From positions 310,001 to 374,000 of the forward strand of contig NZ_JAFKON010000001.1 in the NCBI RefSeq assembly GCF_022803015.1: DNA of 64,000 nucleotides, in the 5' to 3' direction. Both the position numbers and the translations under genes were made by a program. The notes below the pieces were generated by a model, which ran no database searches, was not told the origin of the DNA, and saw only the letters and a program-made list of their open reading frames with translations. The DNA comes from Arthrobacter humicola (lineage in GTDB: Bacteria > Actinomycetota > Actinomycetes > Actinomycetales > Micrococcaceae). Positions 51,143-59,188 of the stretch are shown here, in pieces; position 1 is the stretch's first letter, and every line of letters begins with the position of its first letter.

Positions 51143-51580
51143 CTGGGCCAACGTTTCCGTCAGCTTCTTGAGGATCTGTCCGCGCCAGCCGCCACCCATA
51201 ATGCGGTGAGCGATCACATGACTCGGCTCTTCCGGGTCGAATCCTTCGTGGATGAGGAACAGTCGTGTCCCTGCCCCCTCGGGGACCAGGGTCCATGTGA
51301 CTGTGCTGTTCAGGTTGTTGCCCGCTTCTGCGTCCCGCCAGGAGATCCGCAGGAGCCGTTCGGGGTCAATTTCAAGAACTTCACTGGCGACAAGACCGCT
51401 GAAGCCTACGGCCGGGACAGGAGTCCCGCGCATGGTGTAGCGGTGCCCAATGACGGGTTCAAAGTCGTTTTCCATCAGCCACGCCGCGATCAGGGCCGGT
51501 TCCGTGAGCGCCCTCCACACCTTTGCGGGCGGGTGGGGGAGAAATTCGTCGAGCTCTATGGCCGTCAACGTCAATGACAT
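51131..51580 (-). CDS. SRPBCC (AHSA1-type) protein
   Basis: A 149-residue AHSA1-like protein: LDEFLPHPPAKVWRALTEPALIAAWLMENDFEPVIGHRYTM, VTWTLVPEGAGTRLFLIHEGFDPEEPSHVIAHRIMGGGWRG. Members of this family often pair with an ArsR-type repressor, as here; the start overlaps the ArsR stop as TGATG, so they are translated together. Members bind hydrophobic ligands; a specific role is not known. Confidence 0.92.
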   Translation of the reverse strand: MSLTLTAIELDEFLPHPPAKVWRALTEPALIAAWLMENDFEPVIGHRYTMRGTPVPAVGFSGLVASEVLEIDPERLLRISWRDAEAGNNLNSTVTWTLVPEGAGTRLFLIHEGFDPEEPSHVIAHRIMGGGWRGQILKKLTETLAQIGE

Positions 51581-51918
51581 CAGGTGTCCTTCAGGTTTTC
51601 GAGAGTATGGTTCAGGTCTTTTAGGCGGGCGCGCCAGAACTTCTCGAAAGGCGACAGCCACGAGGCAACGTCGGCAAGAGGCTCGGGTGTCAGTAAATAT
51701 CGAATTGTCCGTCCCCTCCGCTCCTCCGAGACGAGGTTCCGATCGAGCAGCACCCTCAAATGCTCGGACACGCTTGGTCGGGCCATGTCATATCGTTCGG
51801 CAATCTCGCCAGCGGTTCGTGGCCCCTCCAGCAGGAGCGTCAGAATGTCCCGCCTGGTGGGGTTAGCCAACGCTCCGAAGAGAAGGTCAGCGGGAGAATC
51901 CTTCGTTCTGACTGGCAC
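51580..51918 (-). CDS. ArsR-family winged-helix repressor
   Basis: A 112-residue ArsR/SmtB-type HTH protein: LLFGALANPTRRDILTLLLEGPRTAGEIAERYDMARPSVSEHLRVLLDRNLVSEERRGRTIRY. It lacks the metal-binding Cys pair of ArsR proper, so it is a metal-independent member, as usual for AHSA1-linked repressors. A GTG at 51918 is the probable start; it coincides with the predicted transcription start. It probably represses its own operon through the palindrome at 51932-51947. Confidence 0.9.
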   Translation of the reverse strand: MPVRTKDSPADLLFGALANPTRRDILTLLLEGPRTAGEIAERYDMARPSVSEHLRVLLDRNLVSEERRGRTIRYLLTPEPLADVASWLSPFEKFWRARLKDLNHTLENLKDT

Positions 51919-51924
51919 GGACCA

Positions 51925-51954
51925 ATAATAGGTAGGATATTTCCTACGGGTCAA
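51925..51954 (-). promoter_or_regulatory. Promoter with embedded palindromic operator; leaderless start predicted
   Basis: On the minus strand TTGACC (51954-51949) and TATTAT (51930-51925) are separated by 18 bases, within which lies a perfect GTAGGA-AATA-TCCTAC palindrome (51932-51947). A transcription start seven bases after the -10 falls on the GTG start of the ArsR gene. Occupancy of the palindrome would block RNA polymerase. The match to the vegetative sigma consensus is unusually good for this genome. Confidence 0.85.
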
Positions 51955-52074
51955 GTTTTCTGGCTGCCTGTCAGCCTGCCGGGTCCGCTGGTGCTGGGGT
52001 CCGGAAGATCGGGCCGTGGAGTTCGCCGGGTTCCGCTGGGCCCGGCGGCCTGCGGGCACCGGTGACTGCCGCCA

Positions 52075-53490
52075 TCATGCGAAGAGACCTTCGCCGATGA
52101 AGCCTCCCGCCCGGATGCCAGGCGGAACCGCGAACAGGCCCGAGCCGGTGTGCTTGAGGTATTCCAGGGCCAGCGTGTCCTCCTTGGCCATGGCCAGCTG
52201 CATGGGCACATAGTGGGTCCTGGGGTCCGTGACGAACGCGATGAAGAACAGTCCGGCGTCGAGGTGCCCCAGGCCGTCCGAGCCGTCGGCGTAGTTGTAG
52301 CCGCGCCGGAGCATCTTGACGCCGTCGTTCTGGCTCGAGTGCGCGAGCCTGACGTGGGCGTCCATCGGGATCAGCGGTTCCCCGCCGTGACCCTGGATCT
52401 GGAAGTCGGGAGCGGTGAATTCCTCGCCGCCGGAGAGCGGGGCCCCTGCGCCCTTGGTGCGCCCGATCAACGCCTCCTGTTCCCGCAGTGAGGTGCGGTC
52501 CCAGATTTCGATGTGCATCCGGACCCGGCGCGCCACAAGGTACGTGCCGCCGGCCATCCAGCCCTCTTCCGGGCGCGTTCCCTGGCCTGCCCACACATGC
52601 TCCTCGAGCAAAGCGGTGTCCTCGGCCTTGAGGTTGTTGGTGCCGTCCTTGAAGCCGAAAAGGTTCCGCGGGGTGGCCTGTGACCTCGACGTGGACGACG
52701 TCCGCCCGAAGCCGAGTTGGGACCAGCGGACGCGCGTCTGCCCGAAGCCGATGCGGGCCAGGTTGCGGATCGCGTGGACGGCCACTTGAGGGTCGTCGGC
52801 GCAGGCCTGCACCACGATGTCGCCGCCGGTGCGTCCGGGCTGGAGGTCGTCGCCTGGGAAGTGCGGCAGGTCGATCAGGGCGTCCGGGCGGCGCCCCTCG
52901 AGTCCAAAGCGGGCGTTGCCGTCCTTCTCGAACAGGCCGGGGCCGAACCCGAAGGTGAGGGTGAGTCTGTCGGCCCCGAGGTCCAGGGCCTCACCTGTGT
53001 CCTCGGGCGGGGCGTCGTAGGGGCCATCGACGGCGCCGCTGCTGCCCGTGCTGCGCCCCTGGGTCATCGCCGCGGCGGCGTCCGTCCAGTCTTTCAGGAG
53101 CCGGATGAGCTCTGCACGGTCCTCCGTGACCAGGTCGAAGGCTGCAATGTGAAGACGGTCCTGGGCCGGCGTGACGATGCCGGCCTGCCGGACACCGTGG
53201 AAGGCGATGATGTCGCCGGGCTCTGCCACTGGGGCGGCCGCGGCCTCGACGGCGTCGTGGCTGAGGAAGCCAGCGGCCAGACCGGCGACGGCGCCCGCGC
53301 CGCCGGCTCCTGCCAGGGACAGGAGCCCGCGGCGGGACAGCCGGCCCTTTCCCGAACCGGGGGCTGCCGGCGGCGCGGGCATGGCGGCGGCTCCCGATGC
53401 CCTGGCTGGTTCCGGTGCGCTAGCTGATTCGGGGGCGCCGCCGCCGTCGGGGGCCCGGCGGGGGTTGGCGCCGAAGGGGCAGCCGGTCAC
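52075..53490 (-). CDS. efeB: Dyp-type heme peroxidase / deferrochelatase EfeB
   Basis: A 471-residue Tat-exported heme peroxidase. The Tat signal is SRRGLLSLAGAGGAG (Arg53-Arg54); the Dyp signature GFKDGTNN (Asp282) and the later AHSSQNDGVKMLRRGYNY with the proximal His are present. EfeB oxidises ferrous iron or removes iron from heme and works with EfeO in low-pH/low-iron iron uptake. GTG at 53490 overlaps the EfeO stop (GTGA); ATG at 53382 is an alternative start that would leave a more usual signal peptide. EfeU, the membrane permease, is not adjacent. Confidence 0.94.
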   Translation of the reverse strand: MTGCPFGANPRRAPDGGGAPESASAPEPARASGAAAMPAPPAAPGSGKGRLSRRGLLSLAGAGGAGAVAGLAAGFLSHDAVEAAAAPVAEPGDIIAFHGVRQAGIVTPAQDRLHIAAFDLVTEDRAELIRLLKDWTDAAAAMTQGRSTGSSGAVDGPYDAPPEDTGEALDLGADRLTLTFGFGPGLFEKDGNARFGLEGRRPDALIDLPHFPGDDLQPGRTGGDIVVQACADDPQVAVHAIRNLARIGFGQTRVRWSQLGFGRTSSTSRSQATPRNLFGFKDGTNNLKAEDTALLEEHVWAGQGTRPEEGWMAGGTYLVARRVRMHIEIWDRTSLREQEALIGRTKGAGAPLSGGEEFTAPDFQIQGHGGEPLIPMDAHVRLAHSSQNDGVKMLRRGYNYADGSDGLGHLDAGLFFIAFVTDPRTHYVPMQLAMAKEDTLALEYLKHTGSGLFAVPPGIRAGGFIGEGLFA

Positions 53491-54407
53491 GGGGCTACTG
53501 CCGAAGTGAGCTTGGCCAGGGGCTCGCCCAGGGCATCAACCAGGGAGGCGAGCTGCTGCACCTGGTCCTGGCTGAGGTCGTTGTAGTAGGCGAAGCCTGC
53601 GCCGGTGGAATGCTGCTTGAGCCCGGCCTGCAAGGCAGCGAACTTGGCCTCGAGCGCTTCGCCCAGGTCCGGGTCCTTCTGCTGCAGCGCAGGCAACAGG
53701 CTCTCGAAGGCGGTCCGGGCTCCGTCAACGTTGGCCTGGAAGTCCCAGAGATCGGTGTGGGACCAGATTTCTTCCTCCCCGGTAACTTTGCCGGTGGCCA
53801 CCTCGTCCAGGAGCTCCTTGGCGCCGTTGCCGATCTTGTCCGCGGAGAGTTCCACAGTGCGGGTCCGCTGGGCCAGGTCCTCGGTGTCGGCAACAAGCTG
53901 CGTGGCGATGGTGGCACGCTCCGCCGGTGCGAGGGGCGTGTAGCCGGCCGGCGGGAACAGGTCCTTCTCGGCCCGGTGCCAGCCGGTCCATTCCTGGCCG
54001 GGTTCGAGGTCGGCTTCACGGGCATCGAGCTTGGGGTCCAGGTCCCCGAACGACTCGGCGACCGGCTCGATGCGCTCCCAGTGCATGCGCGTGGCGGCAT
54101 AGAGCCCGCGGGCCTTCGTCGCATCCCCGGCGGCGTAAGCCGCCGCGAATGCCCTCGTGCCGGTAACCAGCTGATCCGTCTGATCCACGACGAAAGCGGA
54201 GTATTGCCGGGTGCCGGTGTCCAGCAGGCCCTGAAGGTGGGCGTCGACGGCGGGACTGCTCGTGACCTGGATGGGTCCGGCGGCGCCCGGGTCCTTTGGG
54301 TTGCCCATGCAGCCGGCCAGGGCCAGCGGAACGGCGGTTGCCGCGGCCAACAGGGCAAGCGTCTTCCGGAACCGGGGGGCGTTTTTGGGCAGGGGGATGC
54401 TGGGCAT
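53487..54407 (-). CDS. efeO: EfeO-type M75/imelysin-domain iron-binding lipoprotein
   Basis: A 306-residue lipoprotein (lipobox LALAGC, Cys33). The M75 domain runs through the protein; MHWERIEPVAESFGDLDPKLDAREAD carries the conserved HWERIEP motif (His109, Glu111, Glu114) which binds iron, and GWHRAEKDLFPP and the EEIWSHTDLWDFQANVDG segments are typical of EfeO. The N-terminal cupredoxin domain found in E. coli EfeO is missing, so this is the short EfeM-like form. An IdeR/DtxR-type box lies about 110 bases upstream. ATG at 54407, RBS AAGGAAAC. Confidence 0.93.
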   Translation of the reverse strand: MPSIPLPKNAPRFRKTLALLAAATAVPLALAGCMGNPKDPGAAGPIQVTSSPAVDAHLQGLLDTGTRQYSAFVVDQTDQLVTGTRAFAAAYAAGDATKARGLYAATRMHWERIEPVAESFGDLDPKLDAREADLEPGQEWTGWHRAEKDLFPPAGYTPLAPAERATIATQLVADTEDLAQRTRTVELSADKIGNGAKELLDEVATGKVTGEEEIWSHTDLWDFQANVDGARTAFESLLPALQQKDPDLGEALEAKFAALQAGLKQHSTGAGFAYYNDLSQDQVQQLASLVDALGEPLAKLTSAVAP

Positions 54408-54515
54408 GGTGTTTCCTTGGATCGGTGGGGGTGGAGCAGTGCGGTGTGGGGGAGCGGAGGCAGGGGTCCGGGACCGTGTGGGCTGTCCCGGCAACATCGC
54501 CGAGGCAGGCCCGAC

Positions 54516-54534
54516 TTAGGTACACCTAAGTAAG
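54516..54534. promoter_or_regulatory. DtxR/IdeR-type iron box upstream of efeO
   Basis: TTAGGTACACCTAAGTAAG matches the 19-base iron-box pattern TTAGGTTAGCCTAACCTAA at most positions; a palindrome CTTAGGT-AC-ACCTAAG underlies it. It lies 109 bases ahead of efeO and 84 ahead of the fusion gene. Iron-loaded IdeR would repress the nearby promoter(s). Confidence 0.88.
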
Positions 54535-54585
54535 GAGGATACCGATTCGCGGCGATTACGCAAACCTTTCGTACCCTAATTTGGA

Positions 54586-54604
54586 TTAGGTAAGCCTAAT
54601 CTAA
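54586..54604. promoter_or_regulatory. DtxR/IdeR-type iron box upstream of the fusion gene
   Basis: TTAGGTAAGCCTAATCTAA differs from the consensus at two of 19 positions. It ends 13 bases before the GTG start of the fusion gene, so IdeR binding would directly block its promoter or initiation. The spacer to the start is too short for an ordinary leader with ribosome site. Confidence 0.92.
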
Positions 54605-54617
54605 TAACATCGTCCGG

Positions 54618-57173
54618 GTGACCACGCAGCTTGACTTGATGCGGGTGCCCTTTGCCGCCGATCTTGCGAGCTACGGGGACAGCCCAGCCATCCTTACTGA
54701 CACCCTGGCAATGACGTACCGGGAGCTGGCGGAGCGGGTCGATGCCTTCGCCCTCCGGCTTGGCGCCACGCGGCGCCTCGTGGCGCTCGCCGCAGCCAAC
54801 GACGTCGACTCTCTGGTGGTCTATCTGGCGGCCCTGGCCGGCGGCCACCCGCTGATCCTCCTGCCGGAGGACAAGCCGGCCGCCCTGGAATCCCTCGTTG
54901 CGGCCTACGACCCCGACGTCGTTGTCCAATCCGGCAACGGTCAGCTCCTGCTGGACGAACGCCGGACCGGCACCCGCCATGAGCTTCACCCGGACCTCGC
55001 GCTCCTGCTCAGCACGTCCGGATCCACGGGCTCGCCCAAGCTCGTGCGGCTCTCGCATGCGAACCTGCAGGCCAACGCCGAGTCGATTGCCCAGTACCTG
55101 AACATCGGGCCCGACGACCGGGCCGTGACGACTTTGCCGATGTCCTACTGTTACGGGCTGTCCGTGATCAACAGCCACCTGCTCCGGGGCGCCGGGCTGG
55201 TCCTGACCGGCCTTTCCGTGGTTGATCCGTGCTTCTGGGAGCTCTTCCGACGCCGGGGAGCCACGTCCTTCGCGGCCGTTCCATACACCTTTGAACTGCT
55301 GGAACGGGTCGGGTTTGCGGACATGGATCTGCCCGGCCTGCGCTACGTCACCCAGGCCGGGGGCCGGCTGGGGCCGGATTCGGTGCGGAAATACGCCGAA
55401 CTTGGCCGCCGCAGCGGCTGGGAATTTTTCGTGATGTACGGCCAGACCGAAGCGACGGCACGGATGGCATATCTGCCTCCTGAACTGGCGGCCGAGGTGC
55501 CGGGCGCGGTGGGTATCCCGGTGCCCGGCGGCTCGTTCCGGATCGACCCCGTGCCGGGGCTGGAGCACGGCGAACTTGTCTACAGCGGCGCCAACGTCAT
55601 GCTTGGCTATGCCGAATGCCCGGCGGACCTCGCCGCGGGCCGGACCGTTACGGAGCTCCGCACCGGCGACCTTGCCAGGCTGCACCCGACGGGCGTCTAC
55701 GAAGTGGTGGGCCGGCGCAGCCGGTTCGTCAAGATCGTCGGGCTGCGCGTTGACCTGGGGCAGGTGGAGCGGCTCCTGGCGGACCTCGGTGTGCAGGCGG
55801 CCAGCGCCGGGACGGACGACGGCGTCGTCGTCGCCGTTGAAGGCGACCACGACGCGCACCTGCTGGGCAAGGTCCTCGCCCAGGGCATGGGGCTGCCGCG
55901 AGCCGCCCTCGAGGTCCACGCCGTCGAACATCTCCCGCGCCTGGCCACGGGCAAGCTCGACTACAGGGGCGTCCTGGCCCTGTCCGCGCCGAAACCAGGG
56001 CCAGCACCCGCCCCCGCGACGGAAACCGGCGCGCCGGACAATAATGCTCCGGACAGCGTTCGGAAGATTTTCCAGGACGTGCTGGAGTGCGCCGACATCG
56101 CGGACAGCGACACGTTCGTGTCCCTGGGCGGGGACTCACTGTCCTACGTGGCCGCATCGGTACGGCTGGAACAGGCGCTGGGCCATCTCCCGCCGGATTG
56201 GCACGTGACCCCGGTCCGGGCCCTGGTGCCGCCGCGAACTGCACCGGGCCGGACGCGTCGACGCTTCTTTGCGCCCGTGGAAACGAGCATCGTGCTGCGG
56301 GCCGTCGGGATCGTCCTGATCGTCAGCACGCACGTTGGGCTGTTCAGCTGGCAGGGTGCGGCCCACGTGCTCATGGCGGTGGCAGGCTACAACTTCGCAC
56401 GCTTCCAGCTCTCTGGGACGCGGTTCCCGCGGCTGCGGAGGCAGCTGTCCAGCGTGGCAAGAATCATCGTGCCGAGCATGGCGTTCATCGCGGTGGCCTT
56501 CCTGATCACCGACAACTACGCGCCCGCCAATATCGTGCTGCTCAACGCCGTCCTCGGGCCGGAGGGGGTGAGCACCCAGTGGCACTTCTGGTTCATCGAA
56601 ATTCTCGTCTACCTGCTTCTCGCGGCGACGGCGCTTCTGGCCATTCCGTGGGCGGACCGGGCCGAGCGGCGGTTCCCGCTGCTCTTTCCGCTGGCGCTGA
56701 CCGGCGTGGGGCTCCTGACCCGGTATGAGCTGGTCAACCCGGGCGTGCCGCACACGGCGCCCGCGCTCTGGCTCTTCGCATTGGGCTGGGCTATCGCACG
56801 GTCCCGGACCGTCGCACAGCGTTGCCTGGTCTCGGTCATTGCAGTCCTGACCATTCCAGGATTCTTCGAGAACCCCGGCCGGGAGGCCACGCTCCTCGCC
56901 GGGATCCTGCTGCTCATCTGGCTCCCCAGCATTACGGTGCCGCAGGTCCTCCGCCGACTCATGGTGGTACTCGCCAGCGCCTCCCTCTACGCATACCTTG
57001 TCCACTGGGTGGTCTATCCGCCGCTGGCCGGGATCAGCCCCGCCTTGGCCGTGGCAGGCTCGCTGGCCGCGGGGGTAGCCTACTGGGCGCTCTGCCTGCG
57101 CTTGATGGGGGCGGTCAACCGCCGGCGGGCAGGCGCCGGCAACGATCCGGGCACGAATTCAGCACAACAGTAG
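54618..57173 (+). CDS. Trifunctional fusion: adenylation domain, carrier protein and membrane acyltransferase
   Basis: An 851-residue protein with three modules. Residues about 1-455 are an AMP-binding (acyl-adenylate) domain: STSGSTGSPK (132-141), YGQTEAT (274-280), TGD (349-351) and the terminal catalytic Lys446 (LATGKLDYRG). Residues about 475-540 are a carrier domain with the phosphopantetheine site LGGDSLS (Ser507). Residues about 555-830 are a ten-helix acyltransferase-3-type membrane domain with the conserved histidine in VSTHVGL (His572). It is transcribed from an IdeR box, divergent to efeOB. I infer that it activates a carboxylic or amino acid, loads it on its own carrier and transfers it to an acceptor at the membrane during iron limitation. 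Confidence 0.85.
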   Translation: MTTQLDLMRVPFAADLASYGDSPAILTDTLAMTYRELAERVDAFALRLGATRRLVALAAANDVDSLVVYLAALAGGHPLILLPEDKPAALESLVAAYDPDVVVQSGNGQLLLDERRTGTRHELHPDLALLLSTSGSTGSPKLVRLSHANLQANAESIAQYLNIGPDDRAVTTLPMSYCYGLSVINSHLLRGAGLVLTGLSVVDPCFWELFRRRGATSFAAVPYTFELLERVGFADMDLPGLRYVTQAGGRLGPDSVRKYAELGRRSGWEFFVMYGQTEATARMAYLPPELAAEVPGAVGIPVPGGSFRIDPVPGLEHGELVYSGANVMLGYAECPADLAAGRTVTELRTGDLARLHPTGVYEVVGRRSRFVKIVGLRVDLGQVERLLADLGVQAASAGTDDGVVVAVEGDHDAHLLGKVLAQGMGLPRAALEVHAVEHLPRLATGKLDYRGVLALSAPKPGPAPAPATETGAPDNNAPDSVRKIFQDVLECADIADSDTFVSLGGDSLSYVAASVRLEQALGHLPPDWHVTPVRALVPPRTAPGRTRRRFFAPVETSIVLRAVGIVLIVSTHVGLFSWQGAAHVLMAVAGYNFARFQLSGTRFPRLRRQLSSVARIIVPSMAFIAVAFLITDNYAPANIVLLNAVLGPEGVSTQWHFWFIEILVYLLLAATALLAIPWADRAERRFPLLFPLALTGVGLLTRYELVNPGVPHTAPALWLFALGWAIARSRTVAQRCLVSVIAVLTIPGFFENPGREATLLAGILLLIWLPSITVPQVLRRLMVVLASASLYAYLVHWVVYPPLAGISPALAVAGSLAAGVAYWALCLRLMGAVNRRRAGAGNDPGTNSAQQ

Positions 57174-57205
57174 GCGCCGACTGCTGTACCAGCGACACTG
57201 ACGGC

Positions 57206-57694
57206 ATGGTTTTCTGTCTGAAAGACAGCGGGCGACGCTCCACGATCCGTGCCACGGTTGGCGCATTGGTACTGGCTGCCTCGCTATCGGGGTGCTCGTC
57301 CTCCACGGGCGGGGAGCCGCCATGCTTTCCGCCCGCCTATTCGCTGACCCCGACGACGGCCGCACCGGGGCAAAGCGTGACGGTGGCAGCCCCGGACGCT
57401 GGCTGCAACCCCCGCTACGGCAACAACGCGCGCATCCAGGTAAGCGTCACCGACGCAACCGGGGTGGAAGTCGTGAATACCACCAGCGCCATGAACGACG
57501 CCGGCGGGTTCACTTACACGTTTGTCGTGCCCGCCCGGACAGCCGCGGGGGATGCCGCCGTAACCGCGGTGCCCTACAACATTGACTGGTGCGATGACAC
57601 CGGCAGGAACAACCGCGTGGCGGGCGCTGGCGACGTCCGCCTCGAACGGGTGTCCTGCGTGATGCCGATGAAGCCGCTGACCGTCACCCGCTGA
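57206..57694 (+). CDS. Small lipoprotein of unknown function
   Basis: A 162-residue lipoprotein: signal with lipobox SLSGC (near residue 32). The mature part resembles an immunoglobulin-like or Ca-binding beta-sandwich (YSLTPTTAAPGQSVTVAAPDAGC, ARIQVSVTDATGVEVVNTTSAMNDAGGFTYTFVVPARTAAG) with several cysteines. Family not recognised. It follows the fusion gene by 32 bases on the same strand and may be co-transcribed with it, so it could be part of the iron-regulated unit. Confidence 0.78.
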   Translation: MVFCLKDSGRRSTIRATVGALVLAASLSGCSSSTGGEPPCFPPAYSLTPTTAAPGQSVTVAAPDAGCNPRYGNNARIQVSVTDATGVEVVNTTSAMNDAGGFTYTFVVPARTAAGDAAVTAVPYNIDWCDDTGRNNRVAGAGDVRLERVSCVMPMKPLTVTR

Positions 57695-57793
57695 AGTGCA
57701 TTTTCCGGGCGACGGTCGGCAGGGGCTTACCCGCCGAGGTCCCGGGTGAGGATCTTGGCAGAGCAGCTCCTGCTGGTCCTCAACGGCACGCTG

Positions 57794-59134
57794 TCAACGG
57801 CCGCCGTGCTGGGGGCTGAAGGCCCGGCCAGGCAGGGCCTCGCCCTGGCGCGGCAGTTGATCGCCGCCGCGTGCAGCTAGCCCGTCGGCTGCCCGGCCAG
57901 GGGCAAGGACGCCGTCGATGTCTACCGGGAGGTGGGAGGGGCCGCGCAGGAACGGGCTCGGCCGGTACGGCGGTGGGTCCGATACCAGCCGCGGGTTCTC
58001 CAGCCTGGTGGCGAATTCGGTGAGTGCGATCTGCGCTTCCAGCCGGGCCAGGGGCGCCCCGAAGCAAAGATGAACGCCGCCCCCAAAACCGAGGTGCTGG
58101 TTGTTGGCCCGGTCAGGGATGAAGAGCCCGGGGTCAGCGACGTGGGCGGGGTCGCGGTTGCCCGCAGCAAGGACCAGGGTGAGCGAGGCGCCGGCTGGGA
58201 TGGTGGTGCCGGCGATGTCGATGTCGTCGAGGGCGGTGCGGAACGGGACGAAATGCACGGGCGGCTCGTAGCGGAGCAGCTCCTCGACCATCGGGATGGC
58301 CAGGCCGGGGTCAGCGCGCAGCCTCTGGAGCTCGTCTGGGTGGCGGAGCAACGTCAGGACGCCGTTGGAGATGAGGTTTACTGTGGTTTCATGTCCGGCG
58401 ATGAGCAGGAGAAGCCCGGTGCTCACCAGTTGTTCGTCCGGCATGCGGCCCTCCGGGCCATCATCGGTGGCCATCGCTGAAAGCAGGTCAGTCCCCGGGG
58501 CCTGCCGGTGGGCGTCGACCAGCTCTTGCATGAACGCGCGCAGTTCCGTGCCGGCCTCAATCCTCTTCTTTTGCTGGGTTTCGGGATCGAGTCCGGGATC
58601 GGTGGACTGCAGGGCCAGGTCCACCCAGACCCGGAAGCGCTGTTCATCTCCGGGGGGCACACCGAGAAGTTCGCAGATCACCGTGACGGGCAGGGGATAC
58701 GCCAGATCATCGACGACGTCGATCCGGCTGCGGTCCGCCATGTTGTCGACCAGATCGGTGACAATTTCCGCCATCCGCGCCTCCATCCCGGCCACCCTGC
58801 CAGGCGTCGTGGGCGGGCCGAAGTGCCGCATGGTGATCCGCCGGAACTTGTCGTGATCCGGGGGATCCATGCTGAGGAAAGTCGGCGTCATGCCGGCGCC
58901 GTCCCCGTCCTCACCAATCGTGGCGCCCGCCGCGGCGGCAGCCGGGTTGCGGGTTATGTCGGAGCTGACCCGTGGATCGTGCAACAGGGCGGCGATCTCC
59001 GCGTAGGTGCTCACTAGATAGCTTCCGTCCGGAAGGCGTCTCACGGGGGTTTTGCGGAGTTCGTCGTAGAACGGGTAGGGGTTAGCCCGGTTGGTGTAGT
59101 CGAGGATCTGCTCCCAGGTGCTGGACTCGGCCAT
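57794..59134 (-). CDS. Cytochrome P450
   Basis: A 446-residue soluble P450: I-helix AGHETTVN (246-253), ExxR as EELLR (Glu285, Arg288), PFRT, and the heme-binding FGGGVHLCFGAPLAR with thiolate Cys357. The C-terminus extends some 35 residues beyond the usual end (GDQLPRQGEALPGRAF), with no recognisable motif. Electron donation probably comes from the adjacent ferredoxin/reductase fusion, which is transcribed ahead of it on the same strand with a 54-base gap. Substrate unknown. Confidence 0.95.
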   Translation of the reverse strand: MAESSTWEQILDYTNRANPYPFYDELRKTPVRRLPDGSYLVSTYAEIAALLHDPRVSSDITRNPAAAAAGATIGEDGDGAGMTPTFLSMDPPDHDKFRRITMRHFGPPTTPGRVAGMEARMAEIVTDLVDNMADRSRIDVVDDLAYPLPVTVICELLGVPPGDEQRFRVWVDLALQSTDPGLDPETQQKKRIEAGTELRAFMQELVDAHRQAPGTDLLSAMATDDGPEGRMPDEQLVSTGLLLLIAGHETTVNLISNGVLTLLRHPDELQRLRADPGLAIPMVEELLRYEPPVHFVPFRTALDDIDIAGTTIPAGASLTLVLAAGNRDPAHVADPGLFIPDRANNQHLGFGGGVHLCFGAPLARLEAQIALTEFATRLENPRLVSDPPPYRPSPFLRGPSHLPVDIDGVLAPGRAADGLAARGGDQLPRQGEALPGRAFSPQHGGR

Positions 59135-59188
59135 GGCGAAGGCTCCTTGGGTCGTGGGCCGGTCGCTGCCGGTCTCCGGTGCGGCGCA

